From contig NZ_JACHGW010000001.1 in the NCBI RefSeq assembly GCF_014202505.1, positions 372,001 through 436,000 of the forward strand: a stretch of DNA of 64,000 nucleotides, read 5' to 3'. The notes below the pieces were generated by a model. It made no database searches. It had not been told where the DNA came from and saw only the letters and a list, made by a program, of their open reading frames with translations. Shown here piece by piece: positions 49,601 to 57,852 of the stretch; the stretch's first letter is position 1, and every line of letters starts with the position of its first letter. The translations under genes were made by a program, and so were the position numbers. The stretch comes from Armatimonas rosea. Lineage in GTDB: Bacteria > Armatimonadota > Armatimonadia > Armatimonadales > Armatimonadaceae.

Positions 49601-50866
49601 ATGCAAGAAGAGAAGATTACTGAGTCGCTGAAGCTCGCCGATGTCTGGGCGGGGCACCCGGTGGGCTTTGCCCTGCTGACCCACGGCAACCAGCAGTTTG
49701 TGGCGTTCTACGATGCCACGCGACAGATGACAGTCGCGCAGCGGAGCCTGGGGAGCAAGACCTGGAAGTACACCAAGCTGCCATCGCAGCTGGGCTGGGA
49801 CTCGCACAACTATGTCACCCTGGCCGTGGATAGTGGCGGGTTTCTGCATGTCTCGGGCAATATGCATGTCGTGCCACTGGTCTACTTCCGCTCGACCAAG
49901 CCGCTCGATGCCAGTAGTTTGGTGCAGGTGAAGGCGATGACGGACCAGAAAGAGACTCGGGTGACCTATCCGCTGTTCTTCCGGGGCGCCAAGCAGGAGC
50001 TGATCTTTACCTACCGCGATGGCGGCAGCGGCAACGGCGACCAGCTCTACAACACCTACGACCCCAAGACCAAGACCTGGAAGCGCCTCACCGAGCAAGT
50101 CGTGACCAATGGCGAGGGCCAGCGCAATGCCTACCCCGCCCTCCCGCAGCTCGGCCCCGATGGCTACTTCCACCTGATCTGGATCTGGCGCGAGACTCCT
50201 GATGCCGCCACCAACCACCACCCGTCGTATGCCCGTAGCCGCGATCTGGTGCACTGGGAAGATAGCGCGGGAAAGCCCCTGACACTGCCCATCACCCTCA
50301 AGACCGGCGATGTGATCGACCCCATCCCGGAGCACGGCGGCGCGCTCAATGGCCTCGTCAAGCTGGGCTTCGACTCCCAGAAGCGCCCGATTGTCTCCTA
50401 CACCAAGTACGATAAGAACGGCAAGAGCCAGCTCTACTGTAGCCGCCGTGAGAGGTCCGGCTGGAAGGTCTACCCCGTGACCCGCTGGGACTGGCGCTGG
50501 GAGTTTGGCGGTGGGGGGACAATCGCTGCGGAGATCGGTCTGGGGGCGGTCGAGAGTGCGGGGGCGGGGCGGCTCAAGCTAGCCTTTCGGACAAAGAGCC
50601 ATGGGAGCGGGGTGCTGGTGCTCGACGAAAAGACACTCGCGGTGGTCGAGAAGCTCCCCCCGCCCGAGGGCTACCCCAAGAGCCTGCGCGCCGTCCGCGC
50701 CAAGTTCCCCGAGCTACAGGTCAAGTGGGCCGGCGACCTAGGCAAGCCTGCCTCGGGCGGCGGGCGCTATGTCCTGCGCTGGGAGACCCTCGGCCCCAAC
50801 CGCGACAAGCCCCGCACCGGCCCGCTACCGCCTCCCTCGGAGCTGTGGCTCTATCGGCTACAATAG
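49601..50866 (+). CDS. BNR_4 family seven-bladed propeller protein (PL24/PL25-like fold)
   Basis: The 421-residue product has the BNR_4 features HPVGFALLTHGNQQFVAFYDA, TVAQRSLGSKTWKYTKLPS, LGWDSHNYVTLAVDSGGFLHVSGNMHVVPLVYFRS and HLIWIWRETPDAATNHHPSYARS; the His in DSHN and GNMH are the positions used by ulvan lyases of PL24/PL25. It could therefore be a lyase or binding protein for uronic-acid polysaccharide. No signal peptide and no clear ribosome site are seen, so the true start could be different. Confidence 0.8.
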   Translation: MQEEKITESLKLADVWAGHPVGFALLTHGNQQFVAFYDATRQMTVAQRSLGSKTWKYTKLPSQLGWDSHNYVTLAVDSGGFLHVSGNMHVVPLVYFRSTKPLDASSLVQVKAMTDQKETRVTYPLFFRGAKQELIFTYRDGGSGNGDQLYNTYDPKTKTWKRLTEQVVTNGEGQRNAYPALPQLGPDGYFHLIWIWRETPDAATNHHPSYARSRDLVHWEDSAGKPLTLPITLKTGDVIDPIPEHGGALNGLVKLGFDSQKRPIVSYTKYDKNGKSQLYCSRRERSGWKVYPVTRWDWRWEFGGGGTIAAEIGLGAVESAGAGRLKLAFRTKSHGSGVLVLDEKTLAVVEKLPPPEGYPKSLRAVRAKFPELQVKWAGDLGKPASGGGRYVLRWETLGPNRDKPRTGPLPPPSELWLYRLQ

Positions 50867-50869
50867 CTC

Positions 50870-51454
50870 ATGAGCCAGAGACTTGAGACCCCCGAGCAGG
50901 TAGTCGCCGCGATCTACGACTGCTTTGCACGCCGCGGCCACCAGAGCTATGGCGAGGATGTCACCGAGCAGGAGCACGCGCTCCAGTGCGCCTACTTTGC
51001 GGCCCAGGTGGGGGAGCCCGAGAGCCTGATCGTCGCCTGCCTGCTCCACGATATCGGGCACCTGCTCCACGACCTGGGGGAGGATATCGCCGAGAAGGGG
51101 ATCGATGCCCAGCACGAGGAGTACGGCGCCCGCTGGCTCGCGGCCTACTTCCCCCCGGAGATTGTCGAGCCCGTCCGCCTGCACGTCACCGCCAAGCGCT
51201 ACCTCTGCGCCCGCGAGCCCGGCTACACCGAGGCGCTCTCGGAGGCATCGCAGCGGAGCCTGGCTCTGCAAGGTGGCCCCATGACCGAGAGCGAGGCGCA
51301 GGCCTTTGAGGCGAGTCCCCACGCCGAGTGGGCCGTCCGCCTGCGCCGCTACGACGACCAGGGAAAAGTCACCGACCTGGTGATTCCCCCGCTGGAGAGC
51401 TACCGCGCGCTACTGCTTGACCGGGCGCGGCTGGGCGATCAGAAAGGCGGTTAG
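50870..51454 (+). CDS. PhnZ-like HD-domain oxygenase
   Basis: A 194-residue HD protein. SYGEDVTEQEHALQCAYFA supplies the first His (36) and the Tyr/Glu pair (27, 29) that in PhnZ closes over the substrate; CLLHDIGHLLHDLGED supplies His60-Asp61 and a further His. PhnZ is a mixed-valence di-iron enzyme that cleaves 1-hydroxy phosphonates. There is no PhnY partner or phosphonate operon here. TACAAT is 5 bases before ATG (50859-50864). The last 45 bases overlap the convergent cytochrome gene. Confidence 0.85.
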   Translation: MSQRLETPEQVVAAIYDCFARRGHQSYGEDVTEQEHALQCAYFAAQVGEPESLIVACLLHDIGHLLHDLGEDIAEKGIDAQHEEYGARWLAAYFPPEIVEPVRLHVTAKRYLCAREPGYTEALSEASQRSLALQGGPMTESEAQAFEASPHAEWAVRLRRYDDQGKVTDLVIPPLESYRALLLDRARLGDQKGG

Positions 51455-53188
51455 GTCCCAGGACTCCTGGAGGGTGAGCGCGCCGCCAGAGCCGAAGGGC
51501 ATGTTGTGCTTGAGGAAGCCCGCCATCTTCTCCGGCTTGGCCCCAAGCCCCGCCAGGTTGTTGAACGAGCGCGGCCCCCAGAGCGCGGGCCGGTAGTAGG
51601 AGCCGCTCTCGTAGCGCCCGCTGCCATCGGTGCTGTGGCAGGCCGCGCAGCGCTGGGCAAAGAGCTCCTTGCCGCGTACAGGGTCGCCGTCGCGCTTCTC
51701 CACTTTTAGCATTCCCGTCGGCTGGGGCGGGATGCCAAGGGCCTGCGCCTGCTCATCGAGCCAGTGGAAGTAGGCATTGAACGCCGCCATCTCGGGGCCG
51801 TCGGTGGGCAGCGGCCGGCCGTTCATGCTGCGCTGCATGCACTGATTAATGCGGTCGTAGAACTTCTGCGGCGTCTCGTACTTGCCGTCGGCGAACATCC
51901 CCACCCACCACGATGAGCTCGGGTTGCGCCCGACATCGAGGTGGCAGCTCCCGCAGTGCAGCTTGTTGCCCACATAGCGCGGCATCAGCTCGTAGCTGCG
52001 CTCCGCGAGGGCGTGGCCGCGCTGGACCGCCCGCCAGTTTTTCTTGTCCCACTCGGTCACGGCCTTGGTGGGCGGCGGGATGAGCGGCATCTCCTTCACC
52101 TCGGGCTGGGCGCGGCGGATAGAGAAAAGAAAGTCCGCGCTGACATACTTTTCCGTATTGAGCGTGCGTGCCGACGCGTGGCAGCCCAGGCAGGAGCTCT
52201 CCTGAACAAAGCTCTCCATGGTCGTGTTGGAGAGAAAAGTCGGCTCGACACGCCCGCCCGGCGCGGGCCACTGCGCCCCGACCAGCTCGTAGTTCTGGAG
52301 GACACTGCCCGTGGCGTGGAGCACCTGCTGCTGTGCCCGGTTGAGCTCCCGGAGCCGCGCCCGGAGCGGGCTGAGGCGCTGCACGAGGTTCGGGACACCC
52401 GGCTCGGTCTGCTTGTTGGTCCGCGCCTCGGGGACCAGCGGGGGGCAGAACGATGCATCGCTGCCCTCGGTGTTGCTGATGTGCTCGAAGGTCGCCCAGA
52501 CCCACTGGGGCGCCGACGGTGTCTTCTGGACGATGTGTAGCCCGACCAGCCCCATCTTGCGCTTGCGCTTGCGCCCCGCACGCCCGTTTTTGGTATCGAA
52601 GACCACGCACTCGCGCGTGAGGTAGTGCGCCTCCTCCCCCGGTTCCAGCTCACGCCAGCTCGCCTTGACCGCCATGGCACCGTCGGGGTAGCGCACGCTC
52701 TCCGCGACGCGCTGCTGGCGGCTGTCGTAGAGCTTGTGGCTGCGGAGGTAGTCGAAGAGAACCTGATTGACCCGGATCTCGTAGCGCACCACGTGCCCAA
52801 AGCGATCCGTGAGGGTGGCGGGTAGGGTGCCATCGCTCTGGACGGCTTGTAGGTTGTCGGTCAGCTCGCGCTCATGGGGGAGGGGGGCACTCCAAGGAAG
52901 CGGCTCCGCGCCGCCTCGCAGAAAGATCTCCCCCGGCGTCTTCCACGTCTCCCAGACCCGCAGTCCCTCCGCCCCGAAAGGCTTGTTGGTGTCGGCTACC
53001 CCACGCTGATCGGCCCGTGCTGGCCACTGAATCGCCACAAACTCGTCCCAGGCAAACGCATCCACCGCCCGTTGGGTCTCTCTAATCTCCGGCCCTGAGA
53101 GCCCCCTGGATACATCAGTAGGAACGGTCGGGCTGAGGGCCACCGTTGCAAGAGCCGTCGCTGGAAGCAAGGTCGCAAGAAAGCGCAT
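51410..53188 (-). CDS. secreted tri-haem c-type cytochrome
   Basis: The 592-residue product has a signal peptide (MRFLATLLPATALATVALSP) and three CxxCH sites: CLGCH in SSCLGCHASA (about 335), CGSCH in LHCGSCHLDVG (about 412) and CAACH in RCAACHSTDGSG (about 519). The last two, with NKLHCGSCHLDVGRNPSSSW, resemble a SoxA/TsdA-type di-haem part; the first 330 residues match an uncharacterised amino-terminal domain of soil-bacterial cytochromes. It likely moves electrons in the periplasm; a thiosulfate role is only one option. Confidence 0.87.
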   Translation of the reverse strand: MRFLATLLPATALATVALSPTVPTDVSRGLSGPEIRETQRAVDAFAWDEFVAIQWPARADQRGVADTNKPFGAEGLRVWETWKTPGEIFLRGGAEPLPWSAPLPHERELTDNLQAVQSDGTLPATLTDRFGHVVRYEIRVNQVLFDYLRSHKLYDSRQQRVAESVRYPDGAMAVKASWRELEPGEEAHYLTRECVVFDTKNGRAGRKRKRKMGLVGLHIVQKTPSAPQWVWATFEHISNTEGSDASFCPPLVPEARTNKQTEPGVPNLVQRLSPLRARLRELNRAQQQVLHATGSVLQNYELVGAQWPAPGGRVEPTFLSNTTMESFVQESSCLGCHASARTLNTEKYVSADFLFSIRRAQPEVKEMPLIPPPTKAVTEWDKKNWRAVQRGHALAERSYELMPRYVGNKLHCGSCHLDVGRNPSSSWWVGMFADGKYETPQKFYDRINQCMQRSMNGRPLPTDGPEMAAFNAYFHWLDEQAQALGIPPQPTGMLKVEKRDGDPVRGKELFAQRCAACHSTDGSGRYESGSYYRPALWGPRSFNNLAGLGAKPEKMAGFLKHNMPFGSGGALTLQESWDLTAFLIAQPRPVKQ

Positions 53189-53215
53189 GCCGTTATTCTA
53201 CCGCGAAGGGGTTGG

Positions 53216-53221
53216 TATAAT
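53216..53221 (+). promoter_or_regulatory. -10 element TATAAT of the PPPLTDEEVRQ membrane-protein gene
   Basis: A perfect TATAAT is followed by TTCGC and ATG at 53227. The divergent cytochrome start is at 53188. Confidence 0.7.
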
Positions 53222-53226
53222 TTCGC

Positions 53227-53895
53227 ATGCTCCCGCCGCCACTCACCGATGAAGAAGTCCGCCAGCGTGTCCTTTGCCCCTTAGAAGGATATCTGAATTT
53301 CCCTCTAGGCATATCCTTCGAGATAGAGGGAATGCCGGATCATTCTGCAAAGGAAGAGACTTGGCTGCAGGTTGTACCTATAGTCTACCGCCGGGAGTGG
53401 GAGAAGGCGTATTGCTATGGCCTCGCCGATGATGCGCTTGCCCGTATTCTAGTCAAGCTCGAAGCGCCTGATAATCCCTCAACTCCTCTTGTACAAGTGC
53501 TCGCGAAAGTAGACATTCCTCGTCTTTTGGAAACAGTGAAGGAGATGTGTGATACCAAAAATATCTCGGCCTGGCGCGTACTACACCCCTCTCTTCAAGA
53601 GTCTCTCGAATTCTTCGTGATACTTCTTCTCCTTGTCATCAGTGCCATTTGTATCATCGTAGCACTTGCCCTTCTTCCTCTCGTGGCTATGGGAGGGATA
53701 CTGTGCTTTGTGTTAGCAATCTGTCTATCGCGATGGGTAGAGCAACAAGCTACCCGACGACTCCTTGAGCGGCGTATCAATCCACAGATGACATTCCAAC
53801 AGCTGGCAGAGTGCATTCGCGATACGGCAAGAATCCAAGCTCAGGAGATGCAAACAGCCGCACAGGCTCGTAAAGGGCAGGGACGGAAACGTTAG
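53227..53895 (+). CDS. unknown two-TM protein, PPPLTDEEVRQ family (paralogue 1)
   Basis: A 222-residue product starting MLPPPLTDEEVRQRVL. The middle has YRREWEKAYCYGLADDALARIL and PSTPLVQVL; two membrane segments follow (FFVILLLLVISAICIIVALALL and GGILCFVLAICLS), then a basic helical tail beginning INPQMTFQQLAECIRDTARIQ. The gene at 55608 has the same order of motifs. I do not recognise the family. The amino terminus is probably cytoplasmic. GC is slightly lower than the neighbours. Confidence 0.75.
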   Translation: MLPPPLTDEEVRQRVLCPLEGYLNFPLGISFEIEGMPDHSAKEETWLQVVPIVYRREWEKAYCYGLADDALARILVKLEAPDNPSTPLVQVLAKVDIPRLLETVKEMCDTKNISAWRVLHPSLQESLEFFVILLLLVISAICIIVALALLPLVAMGGILCFVLAICLSRWVEQQATRRLLERRINPQMTFQQLAECIRDTARIQAQEMQTAAQARKGQGRKR

Positions 53896-54046
53896 CGACG
53901 CTCTTGCTGTATTAGGAAAAGAGAAAGAGAACGGCAGCGACAGTGTCACCAAGAGCCCCGACACAATCGCCAGCGCTTCTTCTTCTATCGCCAACACACA
54001 CAACGCTATCGCCACTGGCCGCGACGCCAGGAAAGGATGCCCTACT

Positions 54047-54688
54047 ATGCCCGCTCTCGTTACTTCGGAGATACTCAAGACCGCAAAAGCCTGCGCGATT
54101 CACTGGGAAAAGGTCGATGCCACTCTGGGAGCCTCGCCGCTGACACTTCGCCGTGGCTACACGCTTGCTAACTTTACCACCGACATCACTGCCCTGGAGC
54201 AGCGCCTTGCCCAGATGCCCGATACGGAGAATGCCTACGGAATCGCCCTGGCGGAGCGCGATGCGGGCAAGGCACCCCTTAAAGCGCGCCTGAAACAGTT
54301 CCGCGCCGCTGTGCAAAACAAACTCGGCGACACGGCTTTCCTAGGCGAGCTCCCCGCACAGCCCAAGACAACGGCGACGGAGGCGGCATTTCTGAGCGCC
54401 TTCGACGACATGGCCGACCTGTGGGAGCGGATCAATGCGGCGACCATCAACGGCTTCACCCCGCCCCTCACCCTTGCCAAGGGCTACTCCCTCGCCGACT
54501 TCACCGCCGAGCTTGTCGCACAGCGCACCACCTACAACAAGACCCGTCAGGCAATCGCCGATGCTGCCCTCACCCGAAAGGAGCGCGACACCGAGACAAA
54601 AGCGGTCTGGGAGCGCATCAAGCAGTACCGCCAGGGATGCTTGGCAGTCCTCGACAACACCGACCAACTCCTGGAAATGGTCCCCTGA
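54047..54688 (+). CDS. unknown helical protein with internal duplication
   Basis: The 213-residue product contains two matching halves: SPLTLRRGYTLANFTTDITAL near 30-50 and PPLTLAKGYSLADFTAELVAQ near 141-161, each followed by charged helices (ALAERDAGKAPLKARLKQF and ALTRKERDTETKAVWERIKQY). It looks like two copies of a helical-bundle unit. Function is unknown. AGGAAAGGA lies about 9-17 bases before ATG. It is followed 7 bases later by the Rpn-like gene and may share its transcript. Confidence 0.75.
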   Translation: MPALVTSEILKTAKACAIHWEKVDATLGASPLTLRRGYTLANFTTDITALEQRLAQMPDTENAYGIALAERDAGKAPLKARLKQFRAAVQNKLGDTAFLGELPAQPKTTATEAAFLSAFDDMADLWERINAATINGFTPPLTLAKGYSLADFTAELVAQRTTYNKTRQAIADAALTRKERDTETKAVWERIKQYRQGCLAVLDNTDQLLEMVP

Positions 54689-54695
54689 GAGAGCC

Positions 54696-55601
54696 ATGCC
54701 CAAGCCTTTTGATGCCACTACCAAGTTTCTGGTCGAGCTCAACCCCACGGACTGGCTCCACTTACTGGGGTTGCCCCTAGGCCCCACACGCATCTCGGAG
54801 ACCGATCTCTCCACGGTCTCGACCGCCGCGGATCGCCTCGTTGTTGTGGAGGCAAGCCCGCCCTACGCGCTCCTGGTGGAGTTTCAGGGCAACACCGACC
54901 CTGAGTTTGAGAGCCGCTTGCTGGAGTACACCGTCCTTGCAAAGAATCGCTTGGGCATGCCGGTCTACCCCGTGGTGATCTTGCTACGCTCGTTTACAGG
55001 GCAGGACAAGCTCCGCGGGCGCCACCGGATGCTTGGCCCCGACCAAGAGCTCTTGCTGGACTTCCGCTACCGGGTCTTGCGTATCTGGCAGATGCCCCCT
55101 GAGGTATTCCTTGCGGGGGGGCTAGCGATACTCCCCCTTGCCACGATTGCACGCACTCGCCGGAGTGAGCTCGTTCGCATCTTGGATCGGATTGAGGAGC
55201 GCTTGGAAGTGGAGGCCGCGCCCGCACGCGCCGACCTCCTGCGCACGGCAACCTTTATCTTGATGGGGATAAAGTTTGATAAAATCCTTGTGGAGAAACT
55301 GATGAGCAGAAACGTACTGGAACTATCGTCGACCTACCAAGCCATGCAGCAAGAAGCCCGCGCCGCTGGCCTCGCCGAAGGACGTTCCGAAGGCCTTGCC
55401 GAAGGACGCTCTGAGGGCTTGACCGAGGGACGCGCTGAGGCGACACGGAGCCTGATCCTAAGAATTGGGGGGCGCCGTCTCGGCATGCCAACTCCAGAGC
55501 AAGTCTCCTGGCTAGAGGGTATCGCCGACCCCGAGGTGCTCGATAGCATCGTGGATCGCTTGCTCGAAGCTGAGACCTGGGACGAGCTCCAGAGTCCTTA
55601 A
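54696..55601 (+). CDS. Rpn/PD-(D/E)XK-type nuclease-like protein with EGRSEGLA repeats
   Basis: Start ATG 54696 gives 301 residues. ALLVEFQGNTDPEFESRLLEY and NRLGMPVYPVVILLRS fit the PD-(D/E)XK core of Rpn recombination-promoting nucleases and related putative transposases; the E-x-Q of LVEFQ would be the second catalytic motif. The 8-residue repeat GLAEGRSE occurs twice, then GLTEGRAE (55366-55440), as in many Rpn relatives. The tail (TPEQVSWLEGIADPEVLDSIVDRLLEA) is also usual. It likely nicks DNA; roles in recombination or defence are proposed for the family. Confidence 0.75.
   Translation: MPKPFDATTKFLVELNPTDWLHLLGLPLGPTRISETDLSTVSTAADRLVVVEASPPYALLVEFQGNTDPEFESRLLEYTVLAKNRLGMPVYPVVILLRSFTGQDKLRGRHRMLGPDQELLLDFRYRVLRIWQMPPEVFLAGGLAILPLATIARTRRSELVRILDRIEERLEVEAAPARADLLRTATFILMGIKFDKILVEKLMSRNVLELSSTYQAMQQEARAAGLAEGRSEGLAEGRSEGLTEGRAEATRSLILRIGGRRLGMPTPEQVSWLEGIADPEVLDSIVDRLLEAETWDELQSP
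55366..55440 (+). repeat. 24-bp tandem repeat in the Rpn-like gene
   Basis: Three units of about 24 bp, typified by GGCCTTGCCGAAGGACGCTC, encode G-L-[AT]-E-G-R-[SA]-E. Units differ at several third positions, so the array is not recent or is under protein selection. Confidence 0.8.
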
Positions 55602-55607
55602 CTCTCC

Positions 55608-56270
55608 ATGCCCCCACCGCCGCTCACCGACGAAGAAGTCCGCCAGTGCGTTCAGAAGTGCTGGGATGAAGACCGGGGTGAAGATTGCTTGGATGAGCTG
55701 GGTATGACACCAAACAAAGGACGGCTCCCTGTTGATATTGCGCCAAATCTCTATCAACGAGAGTGGGAGCGCGCCTACCGCTACGGCCTCGCTGAGGACG
55801 CCTTACAAAACATTTTAACGCGCATGGGGGCACCACAGGACCCTGACATTCCCTTAGTTCAGGTTCTATCGGACGAAGAGAATCTCATTATGAATCTCCT
55901 TTGGGCAATTGAGGCAATGTGTGATACGCATGAGGGGGCTGCCTGGGGGCTCACGGAAAATGTTCCGCATCGGCGTCCTCTATGGCTTTTCCTACCGTTT
56001 ATTGCCAGTGTCGTCTGCCTCGGGCTTGCCGTCGTGACCAGCGAGCCACGCTGGTGCATCGGTTGGCCGCTTGGGTGTATCGTGGGAGTGGTGACCATCG
56101 AGTTCTGTAAACGCCGCGTCAAGGCGTTGCCTCCCTGGCGTTTCTCGCCTAAAGTTACCTTTCGCGACCTGGCGGAGAACATTTGGGAGACGGCGCGAAA
56201 CCGTGCCGAAGAGATGCGAGAGGCGGCTGAGCGGTTTCGGCGAGGGGGAGACGGTACAATACCGGCGTGA
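55608..56270 (+). CDS. unknown two-TM protein, PPPLTDEEVRQ family (paralogue 2)
   Basis: The 220-residue product begins MPPPPLTDEEVRQCVQKC and repeats the features of the 53227 product: YQREWERAYRYGLAEDALQNIL, PDIPLVQVL, AMCDTHEGAAW, two membrane segments (LWLFLPFIASVVCLGLAVV and CIGWPLGCIVGVVTIEF) and a tail FSPKVTFRDLAENIWETARN. The first 40 coding bases are nearly identical in the two genes. It starts 7 bases after the Rpn-like gene. Its last four bases overlap the next start. Confidence 0.77.
   Translation: MPPPPLTDEEVRQCVQKCWDEDRGEDCLDELGMTPNKGRLPVDIAPNLYQREWERAYRYGLAEDALQNILTRMGAPQDPDIPLVQVLSDEENLIMNLLWAIEAMCDTHEGAAWGLTENVPHRRPLWLFLPFIASVVCLGLAVVTSEPRWCIGWPLGCIVGVVTIEFCKRRVKALPPWRFSPKVTFRDLAENIWETARNRAEEMREAAERFRRGGDGTIPA
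56255..56260 (+). promoter_or_regulatory. -10 element TACAAT of the deoC-like pair
   Basis: TACAAT is followed by ACCGGC and the GTG at 56267. The element is within the last codons of the upstream membrane-protein gene. Confidence 0.6.
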
Positions 56271-56851
56271 GTACCAAACCTGTTACCGTGGCCCTCTTGC
56301 GCCCGGATTCGACGCGGCGTGAGGCCGTGGCTCTCTGTGAGAAGTTTGCGGAGACCGCCGAGACTGCCTGCGTTCTGCCGACCTGGGTCGCGGATGTGCT
56401 GGAGAGTGGCCTTGAGGTGGCGACCGTGATCGGGTGGCCGCACGGAGCCGCCAACACGCAGGCGCTCGGGATCGAGGCCGCGATGGCGACCGCCGATGGC
56501 GCCACGGAGCTGATCTTCTTTCCCAACCTCTCCGCCCTCAAGTCCGGCGCGGAGCTGCTCGTGGCTGATGCGGTGCAGACCGTGGTCGATGCCGCCGCCC
56601 CCACGGACTCGGAGGTGACCCTCTGGCTGCCGTGGGAGCAGCTCAAACCCTTGGAGCGTCAGTCGCTGGCTCGGCTTGCGGTGGAGTGCGGCGCGAGCGC
56701 GCTGCTGCTGCCCGTGGACGACGAAGAGTCGGCCAAGGCCTTGCGTGAGTTCCTCCCGGATGAGATCGGGATGATGATCGCGTGCACGTCCGATGCCCCA
56801 GCTGCGGCCTACGCGCACCGCTTGTGGAGGGACTGGGATGGAAAATCGTAA
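56267..56851 (+). CDS. degenerate DeoC-like protein
   Basis: The 194-residue product keeps the barrel features of deoxyribose-phosphate aldolase, notably ATVIGWPHGAANTQALGIEAAMATADGATELIFF (compare VIGFPhG and GAtEiD), but Asp of the GATEID motif is replaced (ELIFFPN) and the Schiff-base motif KTSTG has no counterpart (ASALLLPVDDEE). It is therefore probably inactive as an aldolase and may regulate or support the active paralogue, which it overlaps by 14 bases. Start is GTG, leaderless-type. Confidence 0.75.
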   Translation: MSTKPVTVALLRPDSTRREAVALCEKFAETAETACVLPTWVADVLESGLEVATVIGWPHGAANTQALGIEAAMATADGATELIFFPNLSALKSGAELLVADAVQTVVDAAAPTDSEVTLWLPWEQLKPLERQSLARLAVECGASALLLPVDDEESAKALREFLPDEIGMMIACTSDAPAAAYAHRLWRDWDGKS

Positions 56852-57782
56852 CCCCGGAACGCCCCTCGACCTGGAGTGGGTCGCTGCCACGCGGATCAAT
56901 CGCCCCGCGGTCGAGCGGCGTGTGGCAAGCCTTCCTGGCCGCCGCAGTGTCAAGAAGGACTGGCAGGCCGCGTGGCTCTTGCGGGCGATCTCCTGCATGG
57001 ACCTAACCACGCTCTCTGGCGACGATACCCCCGGCAATGTGCGCCGACTCTGCGCCAAGGCCCGCCAGCCCGTGCGCCAGGATATCCTCGATGCGCTGGA
57101 GATCCCCAAGCTCACGGTTGGAGCCGTCTGTGTCTACCACGACATGATCGCCCCCGCAGTCGAGGCGCTCGCGGGCTCCGGCATCCCGGTCGCCGCGGTC
57201 TCCACCGGCTTTCCCGCCGGCCTCTCCCCGTTTCATCTGCGCGTCGCCGAGATCAAGGAGTCCGTCAAGGCCGGGGCGCAAGAGATCGATATCGTCCTCT
57301 CCCGCCGTAAAGTGCTCTTACAGGACTGGCAGGGTATCTACGACGAAGTGCGAGCCTTCCGCGAGGCCTGCGGCGATGCTCACCTCAAGACCATTCTCGC
57401 GACCGGCGAGCTGGGGACCCTCACCAATGTCGCGCGGGCGAGCCTTGTCTGCATGATGGCGGGCGCGGACTTTATCAAGACCAGCACCGGGAAAGAGCCT
57501 ACCAACGCGACCCTGGGCAATAGCCTTATCATGGCCCGCCAGATTCGCGACTTCCACGAGCGCACCGGTCACGTGGTCGGCTTCAAGCCCGCGGGCGGCA
57601 TCCGCACTGCAAAACAATCCCTCGATGGCCTGATCCTCATGAAAGAAGAGCTCGGCGTCGCCTGGACCAAGCCCGACCGCTACCGAATCGGTGCCTCGTC
57701 GCTCCTCTCGGACATCGAGCGCCAATTGGAACACCATGTCACCGGCCGCTACTCCGCCTACAACCGTCACCCCATGGCGTGA
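56838..57782 (+). CDS. deoC: deoxyribose-phosphate aldolase, eukaryote-like type
   Basis: DeoC splits 2-deoxyribose 5-phosphate into glyceraldehyde 3-phosphate and acetaldehyde. The 314-residue product has Asp151 in EIDIVLSRRKVL, Lys214 in FIKTSTGKE (Schiff base), Lys250 in GFKPAGGIR, and a DIERQLEHHVTGRYSAY end. The amino part with RRSVKKDWQAAWLLRAISC and DLTTLSGDDTPGN is long and resembles animal DERA more than the roughly 220-residue E. coli-like bacterial enzymes. I use ATG 56838 (GGAGGGACTGGG upstream). It overlaps the degenerate paralogue. Confidence 0.95.
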   Translation: MENRNPGTPLDLEWVAATRINRPAVERRVASLPGRRSVKKDWQAAWLLRAISCMDLTTLSGDDTPGNVRRLCAKARQPVRQDILDALEIPKLTVGAVCVYHDMIAPAVEALAGSGIPVAAVSTGFPAGLSPFHLRVAEIKESVKAGAQEIDIVLSRRKVLLQDWQGIYDEVRAFREACGDAHLKTILATGELGTLTNVARASLVCMMAGADFIKTSTGKEPTNATLGNSLIMARQIRDFHERTGHVVGFKPAGGIRTAKQSLDGLILMKEELGVAWTKPDRYRIGASSLLSDIERQLEHHVTGRYSAYNRHPMA

Positions 57783-57852
57783 TTATTCATCAGGCGGCTA
57801 AATCGGCCTGCTGTTGCGGCAAGACCCATGAATGGGCCTATAGGGTTAGTTG

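Noticed and set aside
49547-50335. Minus-strand frame of 262 codons opposite the BNR_4 gene
   Set aside because: No motif, and the plus-strand product has clear BNR_4 signatures over the same stretch.
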